The notes beneath the pieces are model-generated. The model saw only the letters and a list, made by a program, of their open reading frames with translations. It did no database searches and had not been told where the DNA came from. This document shows, piece after piece, positions 1 through 8,491 of a stretch of 64,000 nucleotides of DNA (position 1 is its first letter; every line of letters begins with the position of its first letter). The translations under genes were made by a program, and so were the position numbers. Source of the stretch: HLUCCA09 sp039822045 (GTDB lineage: Bacteria; Pseudomonadota; Alphaproteobacteria; Rhodobacterales; Rhodobacteraceae); assembly GCA_039822045.1 (NCBI GenBank), contig JBCBMY010000023.1, positions 1 to 64,000 of the forward strand, written 5' to 3'.

Positions 1-221
1 CAAAGATCATCGCCGTGGTGATTGGCGGCGCGCTTCTGACAGGGGGCTACGGGTCGGTCATCGGGGCCGCGCTCGGGGCGTTGATCTTTGGCGTCGTGCA
101 GCAGGGACTTTTCTTTGCCGGCGTCGAGAGCTCGCTCTTCCGGGTGTTCCTGGGGGTCATCCTGCTCGGCGCGGTGATCCTGAACACCTATATCCGCCGC
201 ATGATCACGGGGGAGAGGTAA
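1..221 (+). CDS. Sugar ABC transporter permease, 3' fragment
   Basis: This is the C-terminal end of a gene that begins before the window; about 70 residues are visible. They are strongly hydrophobic with the glycine-rich segment GGALLTGGYGSVIGAALGAL and end in a short basic tail (YIRRMITGER). That is how RbsC/XylH-type (BPD_transp_2) sugar permeases finish. The stop codon is one base before the ATG of the next gene, an ATP-binding subunit, so the two form one operon and one inner-membrane importer. Substrate cannot be told from this piece. Family is inferred from the tail and from the neighbour. Confidence 0.8.
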   Translation, partial: KIIAVVIGGALLTGGYGSVIGAALGALIFGVVQQGLFFAGVESSLFRVFLGVILLGAVILNTYIRRMITGER

Positions 222-222
222 G

Positions 223-1017
223 ATGAACACCCGCACGACCCATGCCCCGATCATCCAGATGAAGAACATCGAAAAGCACTTCGGCAGCGTGATCGCGCTC
301 GCCGGGGTGTCGGTGGATGTCTTTCCGGGCGAATGCCATTGCCTCTTGGGCGACAACGGGGCCGGCAAGTCGACCTTCATCAAGACGATGTCGGGGGTGC
401 ACAAGCCCACGGCGGGCGAGATCGTCTTCGAAGGGAAGCCGCTGGCCTTTGACGACCCGCGCGACGCGATTGCGGTGGGCATTGCAACGGTGCACCAGCA
501 CCTGGCGATGATCCCGCTGATGTCGGTCAGCCGGAACTTCTTCATGGGCAACGAACCGGTGAAGACCCGCATGGGCGTTCCGTTCTTCGACCATGAGCTT
601 GCCGACACGGTGACGATGGAAGAAATGCGCAAAATGGGCATCAACCTGCGCGGCCCCGATCAAGCCGTCGGCACCTTGTCGGGTGGCGAGCGACAGACAG
701 TGGCAATCGCGCGCGCGGTCCATTTCGGCGCGAAGGTCCTGATCCTTGACGAGCCCACCTCGGCGCTCGGCGTTCGGCAAACGGCCAACGTTCTGGCGAC
801 GATCGACAAGGTTCGAAAGCAGGACATTGCGGTGGTGTTCATCACTCACAATGTGCGCCATGCCATGGCCGTCGGAGACCGCTTCACCGTGCTCAACCGC
901 GGCAAGACCCTCGGCACCGCCCAGCGCGGCCAGATCACGCCCGAGGAGCTGCAGGACATGATGGCAGGCGGCCAGGAAATGGTCGAGCTTGAGGGCTCGT
1001 TGGGGGGCACGGTCTAG
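223..1017 (+). CDS. Sugar ABC transporter ATP-binding protein (single-domain, FrcA-like)
   Basis: A 264-residue ATPase for a carbohydrate (CUT2-like) importer. Visible motifs in order: Walker A GDNGAGKST near residue 44, Q-loop VHQHLA, ABC signature LSGGERQ near 150, Walker B VLILDEPTSALG, and H-loop FITHN near 210. It has only one nucleotide-binding domain, unlike the roughly 500-residue double-domain RbsA/XylG proteins, so it resembles FrcA-type subunits that work as homodimers. It follows the permease fragment by one base. The substrate is not evident; an inositol locus lies 6 kb away but a link is only inference. A decayed copy of its C-terminus occurs at 5920-6084. Confidence 0.92.
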   Translation: MNTRTTHAPIIQMKNIEKHFGSVIALAGVSVDVFPGECHCLLGDNGAGKSTFIKTMSGVHKPTAGEIVFEGKPLAFDDPRDAIAVGIATVHQHLAMIPLMSVSRNFFMGNEPVKTRMGVPFFDHELADTVTMEEMRKMGINLRGPDQAVGTLSGGERQTVAIARAVHFGAKVLILDEPTSALGVRQTANVLATIDKVRKQDIAVVFITHNVRHAMAVGDRFTVLNRGKTLGTAQRGQITPEELQDMMAGGQEMVELEGSLGGTV

Positions 1018-1040
1018 CTGGCAGCGCGCTGGTAGAGCGG

Positions 1041-1073
1041 CGTGCGGAGACCTGGGTCTCTGCGCGCCGCACG
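1041..1073 (+). terminator. Stem-loop after sugar ABC operon
   Basis: CGTGCGG (1041-1047) pairs with CCGCACG (1067-1073), and a second stem AGAC/GTCT lies inside. It sits 24 bases after the ATPase stop and before the convergent UspA gene. There is no T-run, so it may act as an mRNA 3' end structure or a bidirectional terminator rather than a classical intrinsic terminator. The rest of 1018-1251 shows no gene. Confidence 0.45.
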
Positions 1074-1251
1074 TGGGGCAATTGCGACGGGAGCGCTCGG
1101 GTTCGAAGGCTCTGCGCTGGATCTTGCGGCGCCCTAGGATACGCCGAGACACGCGCCGCCTTCGGCCGCCCTGCCGGCGGCATCCGTCACAGGGGATGGC
1201 TGCCGGATGTGAGCCCGGATTGCGACCAAGGGCGCGGCACGGGCGTCCGCG

Positions 1252-1680
1252 TCACCGGACCACGAAAACCGACTGGTTGGCATGGCGCACAACGCGGGCT
1301 GCATTTGGGCCGAGCAGGTAGTCGGTGAGTTCCGGTCGGTGCGATCCCATGACGATCGCATCGACCTTGAGCTGGTTGGCCGCTGTGATGATCTGATCGT
1401 AAACCCGGCCTTGCGTGACATGGGGGTGAACCTCTGTCCCCTCGGGAATATGATCGGCCACCCAGTCGGTCAGGCCCTCTCCGACCTTGTGCATTGCCTT
1501 CTCTTCGAACTCGGGTTCGAAGTAGGTTCCGACGACCGACATTCCAAAGTCCGGGACAACCGTTATCACGTGAAGAACGCCGCCGTCCTCGGGCTGGCAC
1601 AGACGGAGTGCCGCGGGAAGCGCCTTCTCCCAACTGCTCGGCGCTGAAAGGTCGACGGGCAGGAGTATTGTCTTGAACAT
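1252..1680 (-). CDS. Universal stress protein, UspA family
   Basis: A 142-residue single Usp domain. It starts MFKTILLPVDLS, the usual first strand with the conserved Asp, and ends with a nucleotide-binding-type segment (VMGSHRPELTDYLLGPNAA) and a hydrophobic last strand (SVFVVR). It is the last gene of a leftward operon, 22 bases after the TRAP permease. A Usp protein encoded with a TRAP transporter is known from the ectoine system TeaABC-TeaD, where the Usp protein modulates transport. A similar regulatory role here is inference from context. Confidence 0.9.
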   Translation of the reverse strand: MFKTILLPVDLSAPSSWEKALPAALRLCQPEDGGVLHVITVVPDFGMSVVGTYFEPEFEEKAMHKVGEGLTDWVADHIPEGTEVHPHVTQGRVYDQIITAANQLKVDAIVMGSHRPELTDYLLGPNAARVVRHANQSVFVVR

Positions 1681-1702
1681 TGGAGTATCCCCCCTCGCGG
1701 CC

Positions 1703-4339
1703 TCAGAAGGCCGGTTTCGTCTGACGCCGGCGCTGAAGGGCGATCACCAGCCCCAGAAGGAGAAGCGCCGGGATGTAGAACACCTGTTCGGGCAGCCGAT
1801 CCTGCGCGATCTGTACCGAGGCCAGGGCCACCGGATCGTCAGCGTAGAAGTCGAAGTCGATCAGGGCCTCGGCCGTGTCTGTCCCGAACATCGGTTCATC
1901 AAGCCGCATCACGTCGCCCTCGGGCAAGAGGAGCAGCCCGGTATTGGCCAAACGCTCGGCCGCACTTGCGCCGGTCGCGTCGACCACCAGCGTTGTCTCG
2001 GTCGCTTCGCCCGTATTGAAGTCGGGACCGCTGATCAGCAATCGCAGCTGCTCGCCCTCGGCCACCTCACCCAGCACCGTCTCGAATTGCACGGCATCCA
2101 CGGTCCGGAACGGATCCTGCACCATGTCGAGCCACACATTCGGCACGAACAGGGTGAAAGCCACGAGAAGGAGCGCGGCGCTTTCGTAGATGCGCGACTT
2201 TGCAAGGAAATAGCCCTGGGTCGCGGCCGCAAACAGGAGCATCGCAAAGGTCGCGACCACAAACACAAAGGCCGCCTGTGCGATGCCTGCCCCCGTTCCC
2301 AGATCGACGCCATAGAGAATGAGCGTGGGATTGAAGATGAACAGGAAGGGCAGCGCGACCGTCCTGAGCGAATAGAAGAACGCCGTGAACCCGGTTTTGA
2401 TCGGGTCGCCCCCCGAGACCGCCGCCGCCGCGAAGCTTGCCAGTCCGACGGGTGGCGTCACGTCGGCCATAATCCCGAAGTAGAAGACGAAAAGGTGCGC
2501 GGCGATGAGTGGCACGATCAGGCCCTCCTGCGCGCCGAGCGACACCACGACCGACGCCATGAGGGACGAGACCACGATGTAATTGGCCGTTGTGGGCAGG
2601 CCCATCCCGAGGATCAGTGAGAATAGTCCGATCAGTACCAGCATCGCAAAGAGAATGCCGCCCGAGAGCTGCTCGACGAGGCCGGCAAGCTCGGTGCCGA
2701 TGGGCGTGCGCGTAACGGTCGCCACAATGATGCCGGCCGCCGCCGTTGCGACCCCGATCCCGATCATGTTCCGCGCGCCGGCAATCAATCCTTCGCGCAG
2801 GTCCACGAGACCTTCCACGAACTCGCTTGCGATTTGCGCCGCCTGGCCCCGGAAGAGCGCTTTGAGCGGCCGTTGCGTGGCGATGATGCCGATCATCAGC
2901 GCCGTGGCGAAGAACGCAGACCGCGCGGGAGACTGGCGCTCGACCATGAGGAACCAAACGAGCACCACGATCGGCAAGACATAGTGCAGGCCGGTGGAAT
3001 AGATGTCCTTGACCTCGGGCAGCTCGATCTTCTCGGCGTTCGGGTCATCGACCTCGAGGTCGGGCTTGCGCGATGCAATTGCGACCAGCCAGATATAGAC
3101 CGCCGCCAGCACCGCCATCATGATCGGGCCGGTCAAGCTTGGAACGGCCGTCCGCAGCGCGTCGACGCCGTAGATCAGCGCCGTGAAGGCGATGCCGGCA
3201 ACAACGAAGCCCAAGATGAACTTTCCGATCATCCCCGCGAAGCTCTTTGCTTCGCCAAGGGCGGGCATGTCCTTCTTCAGCGCTTCGAGGTGAACGATGT
3301 AGACCAGCGCGATGTAGGAGATCACCGCCGGTATGAAGGCGTGCTTGATGACCTCGACATAGGAGATGCCGATGAACTCCACCATGAGGAAGGCGGCGGC
3401 GCCCATCACCGGCGGCATGATCTGGCCGTTGACCGATGAGGCGACCTCGACCGATCCGGCTTGCTCGTTGGTGAAGCCCACGCGCTTCATCAGAGGGATC
3501 GTGAAGGTGCCAGTCGTCACCACATTGGCGATGGACGACCCCGAGATCAGGCCCGTCATGGCCGACCCCACGACCGCCGCCTTGGCCGGCCCACCGCGCA
3601 AATGGCCAAGGCCTGCGAAGGCCAGTTTGATGAAGTAATTGCCCGCACCGGCCTTATCGAGCAGCGACCCGAAGAGGACGAATAGGAACACGAACGCGGT
3701 CGACACCCCCAACGGGATCCCGAAGACACCTCCGGTATCGAGCCACTGCGCGTTGATGAGAGCGGTGAAGCTCAGACCTTCATGCTCGATGAGATCCGGA
3801 ATGAGCCAGCCGGTGCCCATATAGGCGTAGAGCAGGAAGATCGAGCCCACCACAGTCAGAGCGGGCCCAAGCGCCCGTCGGCTCGCCTCGAGCAGGATCA
3901 GGATGCCGACGGCGCCGATGATGACCTGGGTCTGGGTCGGAAGCCCCGACCGCGCGGTCAGCGCCAACTGATCGGCAAACCAGAAGATGTAGAAGGTGCA
4001 GAAACCGCCGATCGCCATAAGGATCCAGTCCGTCACCGGGATCCGATCGCGGGGCGACGACTTGAATGCGGGATAGGCCAGGAACGCCAGGACGATGGCG
4101 AAGAACAGGTGAAGCGGCCGGGTCTGCGACGAGTTCATCACCGAGAACCACTCGCCGAACCACAGCATCGGCTGCGCGATCCAGAGCTGGAAGAGCGACC
4201 AGACCAGCGCCAGCCCAGCGATCAGGAGCGCGATGGACCGGTTTGCGGGCGCGCGCGCGCCGCTGTCGGTGCTCGCGACCAGATCCTGAAGTTCCTCGTC
4301 CGAGAATTGGCGCTCTTCGCGCTTGTCCTGATCGGTCAT
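1703..4339 (-). CDS. TAXI-type TRAP transporter, fused 4TM/12TM permease
   Basis: About 878 residues with many membrane helices: a DctQ-like small-permease part fused to the DctM-like large permease, typical of TAXI-TRAP systems. Conserved pieces include the glycine-rich stretch GSAMTGLISGSSIANVVTTG (near residue 260) and GMGLPTTANYIV (near 590). The last 170 residues have a soluble segment and a final helix, matching the DUF3394 tail common in this family. Start: an ATG at 4339 preceded by AAGGGG was preferred over an upstream GTG at 4363. It is a secondary, ion-driven importer that works with the binding protein encoded just upstream. Substrate is unknown; organic acids and amino acids are usual for TAXI systems. 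Confidence 0.93.
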   Translation of the reverse strand: MTDQDKREERQFSDEELQDLVASTDSGARAPANRSIALLIAGLALVWSLFQLWIAQPMLWFGEWFSVMNSSQTRPLHLFFAIVLAFLAYPAFKSSPRDRIPVTDWILMAIGGFCTFYIFWFADQLALTARSGLPTQTQVIIGAVGILILLEASRRALGPALTVVGSIFLLYAYMGTGWLIPDLIEHEGLSFTALINAQWLDTGGVFGIPLGVSTAFVFLFVLFGSLLDKAGAGNYFIKLAFAGLGHLRGGPAKAAVVGSAMTGLISGSSIANVVTTGTFTIPLMKRVGFTNEQAGSVEVASSVNGQIMPPVMGAAAFLMVEFIGISYVEVIKHAFIPAVISYIALVYIVHLEALKKDMPALGEAKSFAGMIGKFILGFVVAGIAFTALIYGVDALRTAVPSLTGPIMMAVLAAVYIWLVAIASRKPDLEVDDPNAEKIELPEVKDIYSTGLHYVLPIVVLVWFLMVERQSPARSAFFATALMIGIIATQRPLKALFRGQAAQIASEFVEGLVDLREGLIAGARNMIGIGVATAAAGIIVATVTRTPIGTELAGLVEQLSGGILFAMLVLIGLFSLILGMGLPTTANYIVVSSLMASVVVSLGAQEGLIVPLIAAHLFVFYFGIMADVTPPVGLASFAAAAVSGGDPIKTGFTAFFYSLRTVALPFLFIFNPTLILYGVDLGTGAGIAQAAFVFVVATFAMLLFAAATQGYFLAKSRIYESAALLLVAFTLFVPNVWLDMVQDPFRTVDAVQFETVLGEVAEGEQLRLLISGPDFNTGEATETTLVVDATGASAAERLANTGLLLLPEGDVMRLDEPMFGTDTAEALIDFDFYADDPVALASVQIAQDRLPEQVFYIPALLLLGLVIALQRRRQTKPAF

Positions 4340-4445
4340 CGGGCCGTCCCCTTGAATGCGCACAAATCCCGCCCACTCGCGGAACCCCGGGGCGCGCCTG
4401 TTGCACCGCCCCGGGGCCGTGTCTCAACTCCTTAATGGAGAGGGA

Positions 4446-5417
4446 TCACTCGATCAGGCCCGCCTCGCGGAAGTAGCGTTCGGCACCGGGGTGGAGGGGG
4501 GCGCTCAGGCCATCGTTCGCCATCTCCGCGGGATCGAGATTGGCAAAGGCGGGGTGCAGGCCGCGGAACTGATCGATGTTCTCGAAGACCGCCGAGACCA
4601 CCGTATAGACGACCTCATCCGGTACGGTCGCCGACGTGACGAAAGTGGCGCCCACGCCGAAGGTCTGCACATCGCCATCGTTGCCGCGATACATGCCGCC
4701 GGGGATGGTTGCCGTGCGGTAGAACGGGTTGTCGGCGACCAACGTGTCGACGGCGTCGTTGGCAACGGTCACAAGCACGCTGTCGCACGCCGTTGTGGCC
4801 TCCTGGATCGAACCGGAGGGGTGGCCAACGGTGTAGATCATCGCGTCGATGTTGTTGTCGCAGAGCGCTTGCGACTGTTCGGCCGCCTGAAGCTCGGAGG
4901 CGACGGCGAAGTCATCGAGCGTCCAGCCCATGGCCTCCATCAGGACCTCCATGGTGCCGCGCTGGCCGGACCCGGGGTTGCCCACGTTCACGCGCTTGCC
5001 CTGAAGGTCTTCGAAGCTTCCGATGCCGGCATCCGCCCGTGCCACGACGGTGAAGGGCTCGGGATGCACCGAGAACACCGCACGCAGCTCTTCGAACGGG
5101 CCCTGCTCCTCGAACCGCGACGTGCCGTTGAACGCGTGGTACTGCCAGTCGGACTGCGCGACGCCGAATTCCAGCTCGCCGCCCCGGATGGCATTGATGT
5201 TGAAGACCGAGCCGCCGGTCGATTCCACGCCGCACCGGATCCCATGCTCTGACCGGTCGCGGTTGACCAGCCGGCAGATCGCGCCGCCGGTGGGATAGTA
5301 AACCCCGGTTACGCCACCTGTTCCGATGGCAATGAAGGTCTGGTTCTGTGCCGAGGCGACCCCGCCGGCAAGCGCAGTTGCCCCTGCCACCAATGCGGCC
5401 ATCACGTGATTATTCAT
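4446..5417 (-). CDS. TAXI family TRAP transporter solute-binding protein
   Basis: A 323-residue periplasmic receptor. An N-terminal signal peptide (ends near ASAQN) precedes FIAIGTGGVTGVYYPTGGAI, the characteristic TAXI opening where the ligand pocket starts. Later SGQRGTMEVLMEAMGW and the C-terminal helices also fit. ATG at 5417 was chosen because AGGGAGAG lies just upstream; an upstream in-frame start would precede the signal peptide by 14 odd residues. It is the first gene of a leftward operon with the fused TRAP permease and the Usp protein. It captures solute in the periplasm and hands it to the permease. Confidence 0.93.
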   Translation of the reverse strand: MNNHVMAALVAGATALAGGVASAQNQTFIAIGTGGVTGVYYPTGGAICRLVNRDRSEHGIRCGVESTGGSVFNINAIRGGELEFGVAQSDWQYHAFNGTSRFEEQGPFEELRAVFSVHPEPFTVVARADAGIGSFEDLQGKRVNVGNPGSGQRGTMEVLMEAMGWTLDDFAVASELQAAEQSQALCDNNIDAMIYTVGHPSGSIQEATTACDSVLVTVANDAVDTLVADNPFYRTATIPGGMYRGNDGDVQTFGVGATFVTSATVPDEVVYTVVSAVFENIDQFRGLHPAFANLDPAEMANDGLSAPLHPGAERYFREAGLIE

Positions 5418-5919
5418 TATACTCTCCCTGACAGATTGGTTGTCTGATGGGCATGACAATGGAGCAAGTCATCGAAAACCGTCAAGGATTTGGCCCCTGT
5501 GTTTCGCATGCCCGAGACGCCTGCACCGGAAGCCCGCACGCTTGATGAGCCCATTCGCGCGCCGGCCGCGGCCTCGGACGAGCGCGCGCCCGCATCGCAG
5601 GGCTTGCCCAAGGATGCTGCAGACACCCCAGAAGATCGCGTTTCACTCGGTCCGCGGCCTCGACGATAGTGCCGACGCCAACGTCCACACCGCTTACTGG
5701 CTCGCGATGTCTTTGGTCTTTCCCGGGTAAGCGAACCGTCTACGCGCCGTTCCGGACGCCCTGCGACAGACCGGGGGTATTTATGGTGCACGGGCCGCAC
5801 AACCCAGGTCGCGGGAGGCCGCATCGCCCATTGGTGAGCTTCGCGCGGCCGGACATGGCAATCTCGATCCAACGTTCACCGAAGGCAAAGCACCCGGCAT
5901 CAACCTTGCGCCTCAGAAG
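5418..5919. other. Region without a recognisable gene
   Basis: The stretch upstream of the TAXI operon has only short overlapping reading frames with arginine- and proline-rich translations on both strands, typical of non-coding high-GC DNA. The promoter of the leftward TRAP operon must lie at its left edge. The frame leading into the ATPase remnant at 5920 stays open from about 5770 but matches nothing recognisable there. Confidence 0.5.
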
Positions 5920-6084
5920 GTACGCAAGAAGGGCATCGCGTTGGCGTTCATCGTCCACAACGTCCGCCGCTCGACGGATATCAGAGATGGCTTTGACTTG
6001 CTCAAACACCGCAAGTCCACGGGGACCGGTCGACGCGGCCCCATCACACCGAAAGACCTACATAGCTTGATGGCTGTCGGATAG
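5920..6084 (+). pseudogene. Remnant of sugar ABC ATPase C-terminus
   Basis: Translation from 5920 gives VRKKGIALAFIVHNVRRSTD and, after about 20 more residues, GRRGPITPKDLHSLMAVG before a TAG stop. It aligns along its length with the C-terminal 55 residues of the intact ATPase at 223-1017 (VRKQDIAVVFITHNVRHAMA and QRGQITPEELQDMMAGG). The H-loop Thr is replaced by Val, and Walker A, the signature and Walker B are absent. It is therefore a decayed partial duplicate, or the relic of a second sugar ABC operon, and should not be functional. Confidence 0.75.
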
Positions 6085-6343
6085 GAGATGCCCGAATTTA
6101 GCGGCTCGACGCGTGGATGGTTAAGCTTTGGACAGTTCGGTGCCGAATGTGTGAGGAAATCAAGATTTCTGCACGACGCGCGAGCCTTGGCAGTGGGACG
6201 GAAACGGTCGTTCGAGCCCGGAATCTGGGGTTCGCGCCTAAGTTGATCTGCGCCGCAGCAGCCTCCAGTCAGCGATTGAAGGCGCTCAACGCCCACTATG
6301 CGGGACGAAGCGCCATTTCGCTGCGACGGCGCCAACGGCTGCT

Positions 6344-6904
6344 TCAAAGTTCTCCGTCAAGATAGAGCCGGATGCGCTGTCCGTCGTCTACATACTCGGC
6401 TTCAATGACCGTGAGGTTGGTGCTGCCGCCACCCTTTCGTATACGCCCCGCCAGATCAAAGTGGGCAGCATACCGCCCCTCAAAGAAGCCCTCAAATTTG
6501 CCCGCTCGTAGCGAGAGGTATTGAAATTGGTTTGAAAACTCGGCCAACGCGAAGAACCATTCACCATCCAGTGTCAAATTTGCATCGTCGGCAAAAACGG
6601 CTGCCGCTTGTCCGGAGACTGTTGAGGTTTGGTGCCGCCAAGCCTCTGATGTATTTTGGCTTTCCGCAAGCGCTTGGTCAGCTTCGCTTCGTCTCCAAAC
6701 AATCACCCGACGGTCATTCAGCAACAGGATTTCCACATCTCCGGGATCAAAGTCAGACACGTTGATGACAGGTCGGCTCGCTGCTGTCTCAAAAACAACG
6801 TCAGCGGATGGCAGGCCGGTTCGCACGAGGAAGAAGGTTCCCAGAAAGAGCAAGAACACCACAGCCGTGCCGGTGATGATATAGAGATTTTGCGGACGCC
6901 ACAT
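6344..6904 (-). CDS. Membrane-anchored Rieske-fold protein lacking all [2Fe-2S] ligands
   Basis: A 186-residue protein (ATG at 6904; the frame stays open to 6997). Residues 7-27 form a transmembrane helix. LPSADV (31-36) and VSDFDPGDVEI then match the neck and early strands of the bc1 complex Rieske subunit. EWFFALAEFSNQFQ (115-128) aligns without gaps with the family pattern EW-x6-CTHLGC, but Cys, His and Cys are Phe123, Asn125 and Gln128. FEGRYAAHFDLAGRIRKG (141-158) aligns with FCPCHGSHYDTSGRIRKG; ligands Cys and His are Glu142 and Tyr145, and the disulfide Cys is Arg144. Base composition is lower in GC than the neighbours. It cannot carry a Rieske cluster; its role is unknown. The assignment is by reading alignment, not by search. 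Confidence 0.7.
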   Translation of the reverse strand: MWRPQNLYIITGTAVVFLLFLGTFFLVRTGLPSADVVFETAASRPVINVSDFDPGDVEILLLNDRRVIVWRRSEADQALAESQNTSEAWRHQTSTVSGQAAAVFADDANLTLDGEWFFALAEFSNQFQYLSLRAGKFEGFFEGRYAAHFDLAGRIRKGGGSTNLTVIEAEYVDDGQRIRLYLDGEL

Positions 6905-7322
6905 TCGACACGTAAGTACACCGCAATCTCCGTGGGGCAAAGCTGAGGCTGGACCATGATGCGAACACATGGAGACAGAAGGGACGAGAGCCGTCATTCA
7001 CGCCGCCCGCAGCATCGGTGAAAGTGGGCTCCAAGCCGCCATTCGCTGTCACGGCCTTTCTGCACGTCCAGGCTGCAAAGCTTTCGCTGCCGAAGTGCAC
7101 AAACGGTCCTTTGTGTCCCGCCGTTGGGTCCGACGGGGTTTCAAGAGGATGGGCGTGGCGCAAACTAGGGCGAAACCCGCGTGGTTTTGCCCAGATTTAG
7201 CCCCCTGTCGAAGCCGGTCGTTTCCAGTCTGACTTTCGCACGGCGTAAGTTCCTGATCCGCAACGCCTTAGCAAGGCGTGCAAAGAACCGCGCGTATCTT
7301 ACACCGCTTGACCGTGATCGCC
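6905..7322. other. Non-coding stretch between Rieske-like gene and dehydrogenase
   Basis: No frame here looks like a protein. The frame of the Rieske-like gene continues upstream to 6997, so a longer N-terminus is possible but would put about 30 residues before the membrane anchor. No tRNA, hairpin with T-run or repeat stands out. Confidence 0.4.
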
Positions 7323-8480
7323 TTACCTGAACATCGGGGGGCGGGCGTCTTGCCAGGTGCCGTTGGCCTGGGCCGAGGCGACGGCGGCATAAACGGCGGC
7401 CATGGAGCGGAGGCCGTCGCCGGCCTTGGGGTAGAGCGTGGCGGCCGGGTCGGGGGCCCGGCCGGCTTTGGCGGCGCCGATGACTTCGGCGAGATCGACA
7501 TAGATATTGGCGACCGCCATCGGGAAGCCTTCCGGAGAGCCGATGACCACGCGGCTGAGGCGCGCGGCCTCGGGGGTCAACGCGGCATCGCCCTTCTCCA
7601 GGATCTCGGTGCGTCCGCCGAGGCGCTGCAGATACACTTGGTTCGGCTGTTCCTGCGACCATCGCATGCCGCCGGTTTCGCCGAAGACCTGGATGTCGAG
7701 CCCGTGTTGGCGACCGATCGCGACGGTCGACGTCCAGAGCCGGCCGACCGTGCCGCCCTCCATCCGGAAATTGACCATCGCGTCGTCTTCCAGCACCCGG
7801 CCCGGAACCAGCGACGCGAAATCGGCCGAGATCTGCGTGACCTCGTCGGCGGTGATGAAGGAGGCGAGGTGGAGGGCGTGGATGCCGCAATCGGCCATCT
7901 GCCCCGAGACGCCGGCCTGCGCCGGATCGTACCGCCAGCGGACGCGGGGATTGTCGGCGTCGGCCGCATCGGCGTGGTGCCCGTGCGAGAAGTTCGCCAC
8001 CACGAGGCGGATCTTGCCGATCTCGCCCGCGGTCACCAGCGCCCGCATGTGCCGCACCATCGGATAGGCGGAATAGCAGTAGTTGACCGCGCAGACGCGG
8101 CCCGACGCTTGGGCCACACGCGTGATCTCTTCGCCCTCTTCAACGGTCATCGTCATGGGCTTCTCGCAGAGCACGTGGAAGCCCGCCTCGAGGAACGACT
8201 TCGTGATCTCGAAGTGGGTGGCGTTGGGCGTCGCAACGGTCACCAGGTCGACCCTATCGTCGCGCCCGCGCTCGCCCGCCAGCATCTCGCGCCAATCGCC
8301 ATAGGCGCGGTCGGGTGCAACGCCGAGCGACTGGGCATAGGCGCGGCCCTTCTCGGCATTCGCGTCGAGCGCGCCGGCGGCGAACGCGAAGTGCCCGTCA
8401 GCCAGGGCGCCAAGACGATGGGCGGGGCCAATCTGGCTGCCTTCGCCGCCGCCGACCATGCCCCAGTTCAGTTTCGCCAT
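7323..8480 (-). CDS. Gfo/Idh/MocA family oxidoreductase
   Basis: A 385-residue NAD(P)-dependent sugar or cyclitol dehydrogenase. The Rossmann fold begins at once (MAKLNWGMVGGGEGSQIGPA), followed by VTVATPNATHFE and the family signature CEKPMTM with the catalytic-lysine motif EKP near residue 110. A C-terminal substrate domain follows. ATG at 8480 has GAGGGAGGGGACC just upstream, which settles the start. It is the last of three leftward genes that share the divergent inositol operator region. It may oxidise an inositol isomer or a downstream keto-sugar; the precise substrate cannot be read from sequence. Confidence 0.9.
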   Translation of the reverse strand: MAKLNWGMVGGGEGSQIGPAHRLGALADGHFAFAAGALDANAEKGRAYAQSLGVAPDRAYGDWREMLAGERGRDDRVDLVTVATPNATHFEITKSFLEAGFHVLCEKPMTMTVEEGEEITRVAQASGRVCAVNYCYSAYPMVRHMRALVTAGEIGKIRLVVANFSHGHHADAADADNPRVRWRYDPAQAGVSGQMADCGIHALHLASFITADEVTQISADFASLVPGRVLEDDAMVNFRMEGGTVGRLWTSTVAIGRQHGLDIQVFGETGGMRWSQEQPNQVYLQRLGGRTEILEKGDAALTPEAARLSRVVIGSPEGFPMAVANIYVDLAEVIGAAKAGRAPDPAATLYPKAGDGLRSMAAVYAAVASAQANGTWQDARPPMFR

Positions 8481-8491
8481 GGTCCCCTCCC

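Noticed and set aside
1018..1120. tRNA-like pieces (TGGTAGAGC ... GGGTTCGAA)
   Set aside because: The distance between the D-like and T-like segments is too long, the D stem does not pair, and no matching acceptor stem was found.
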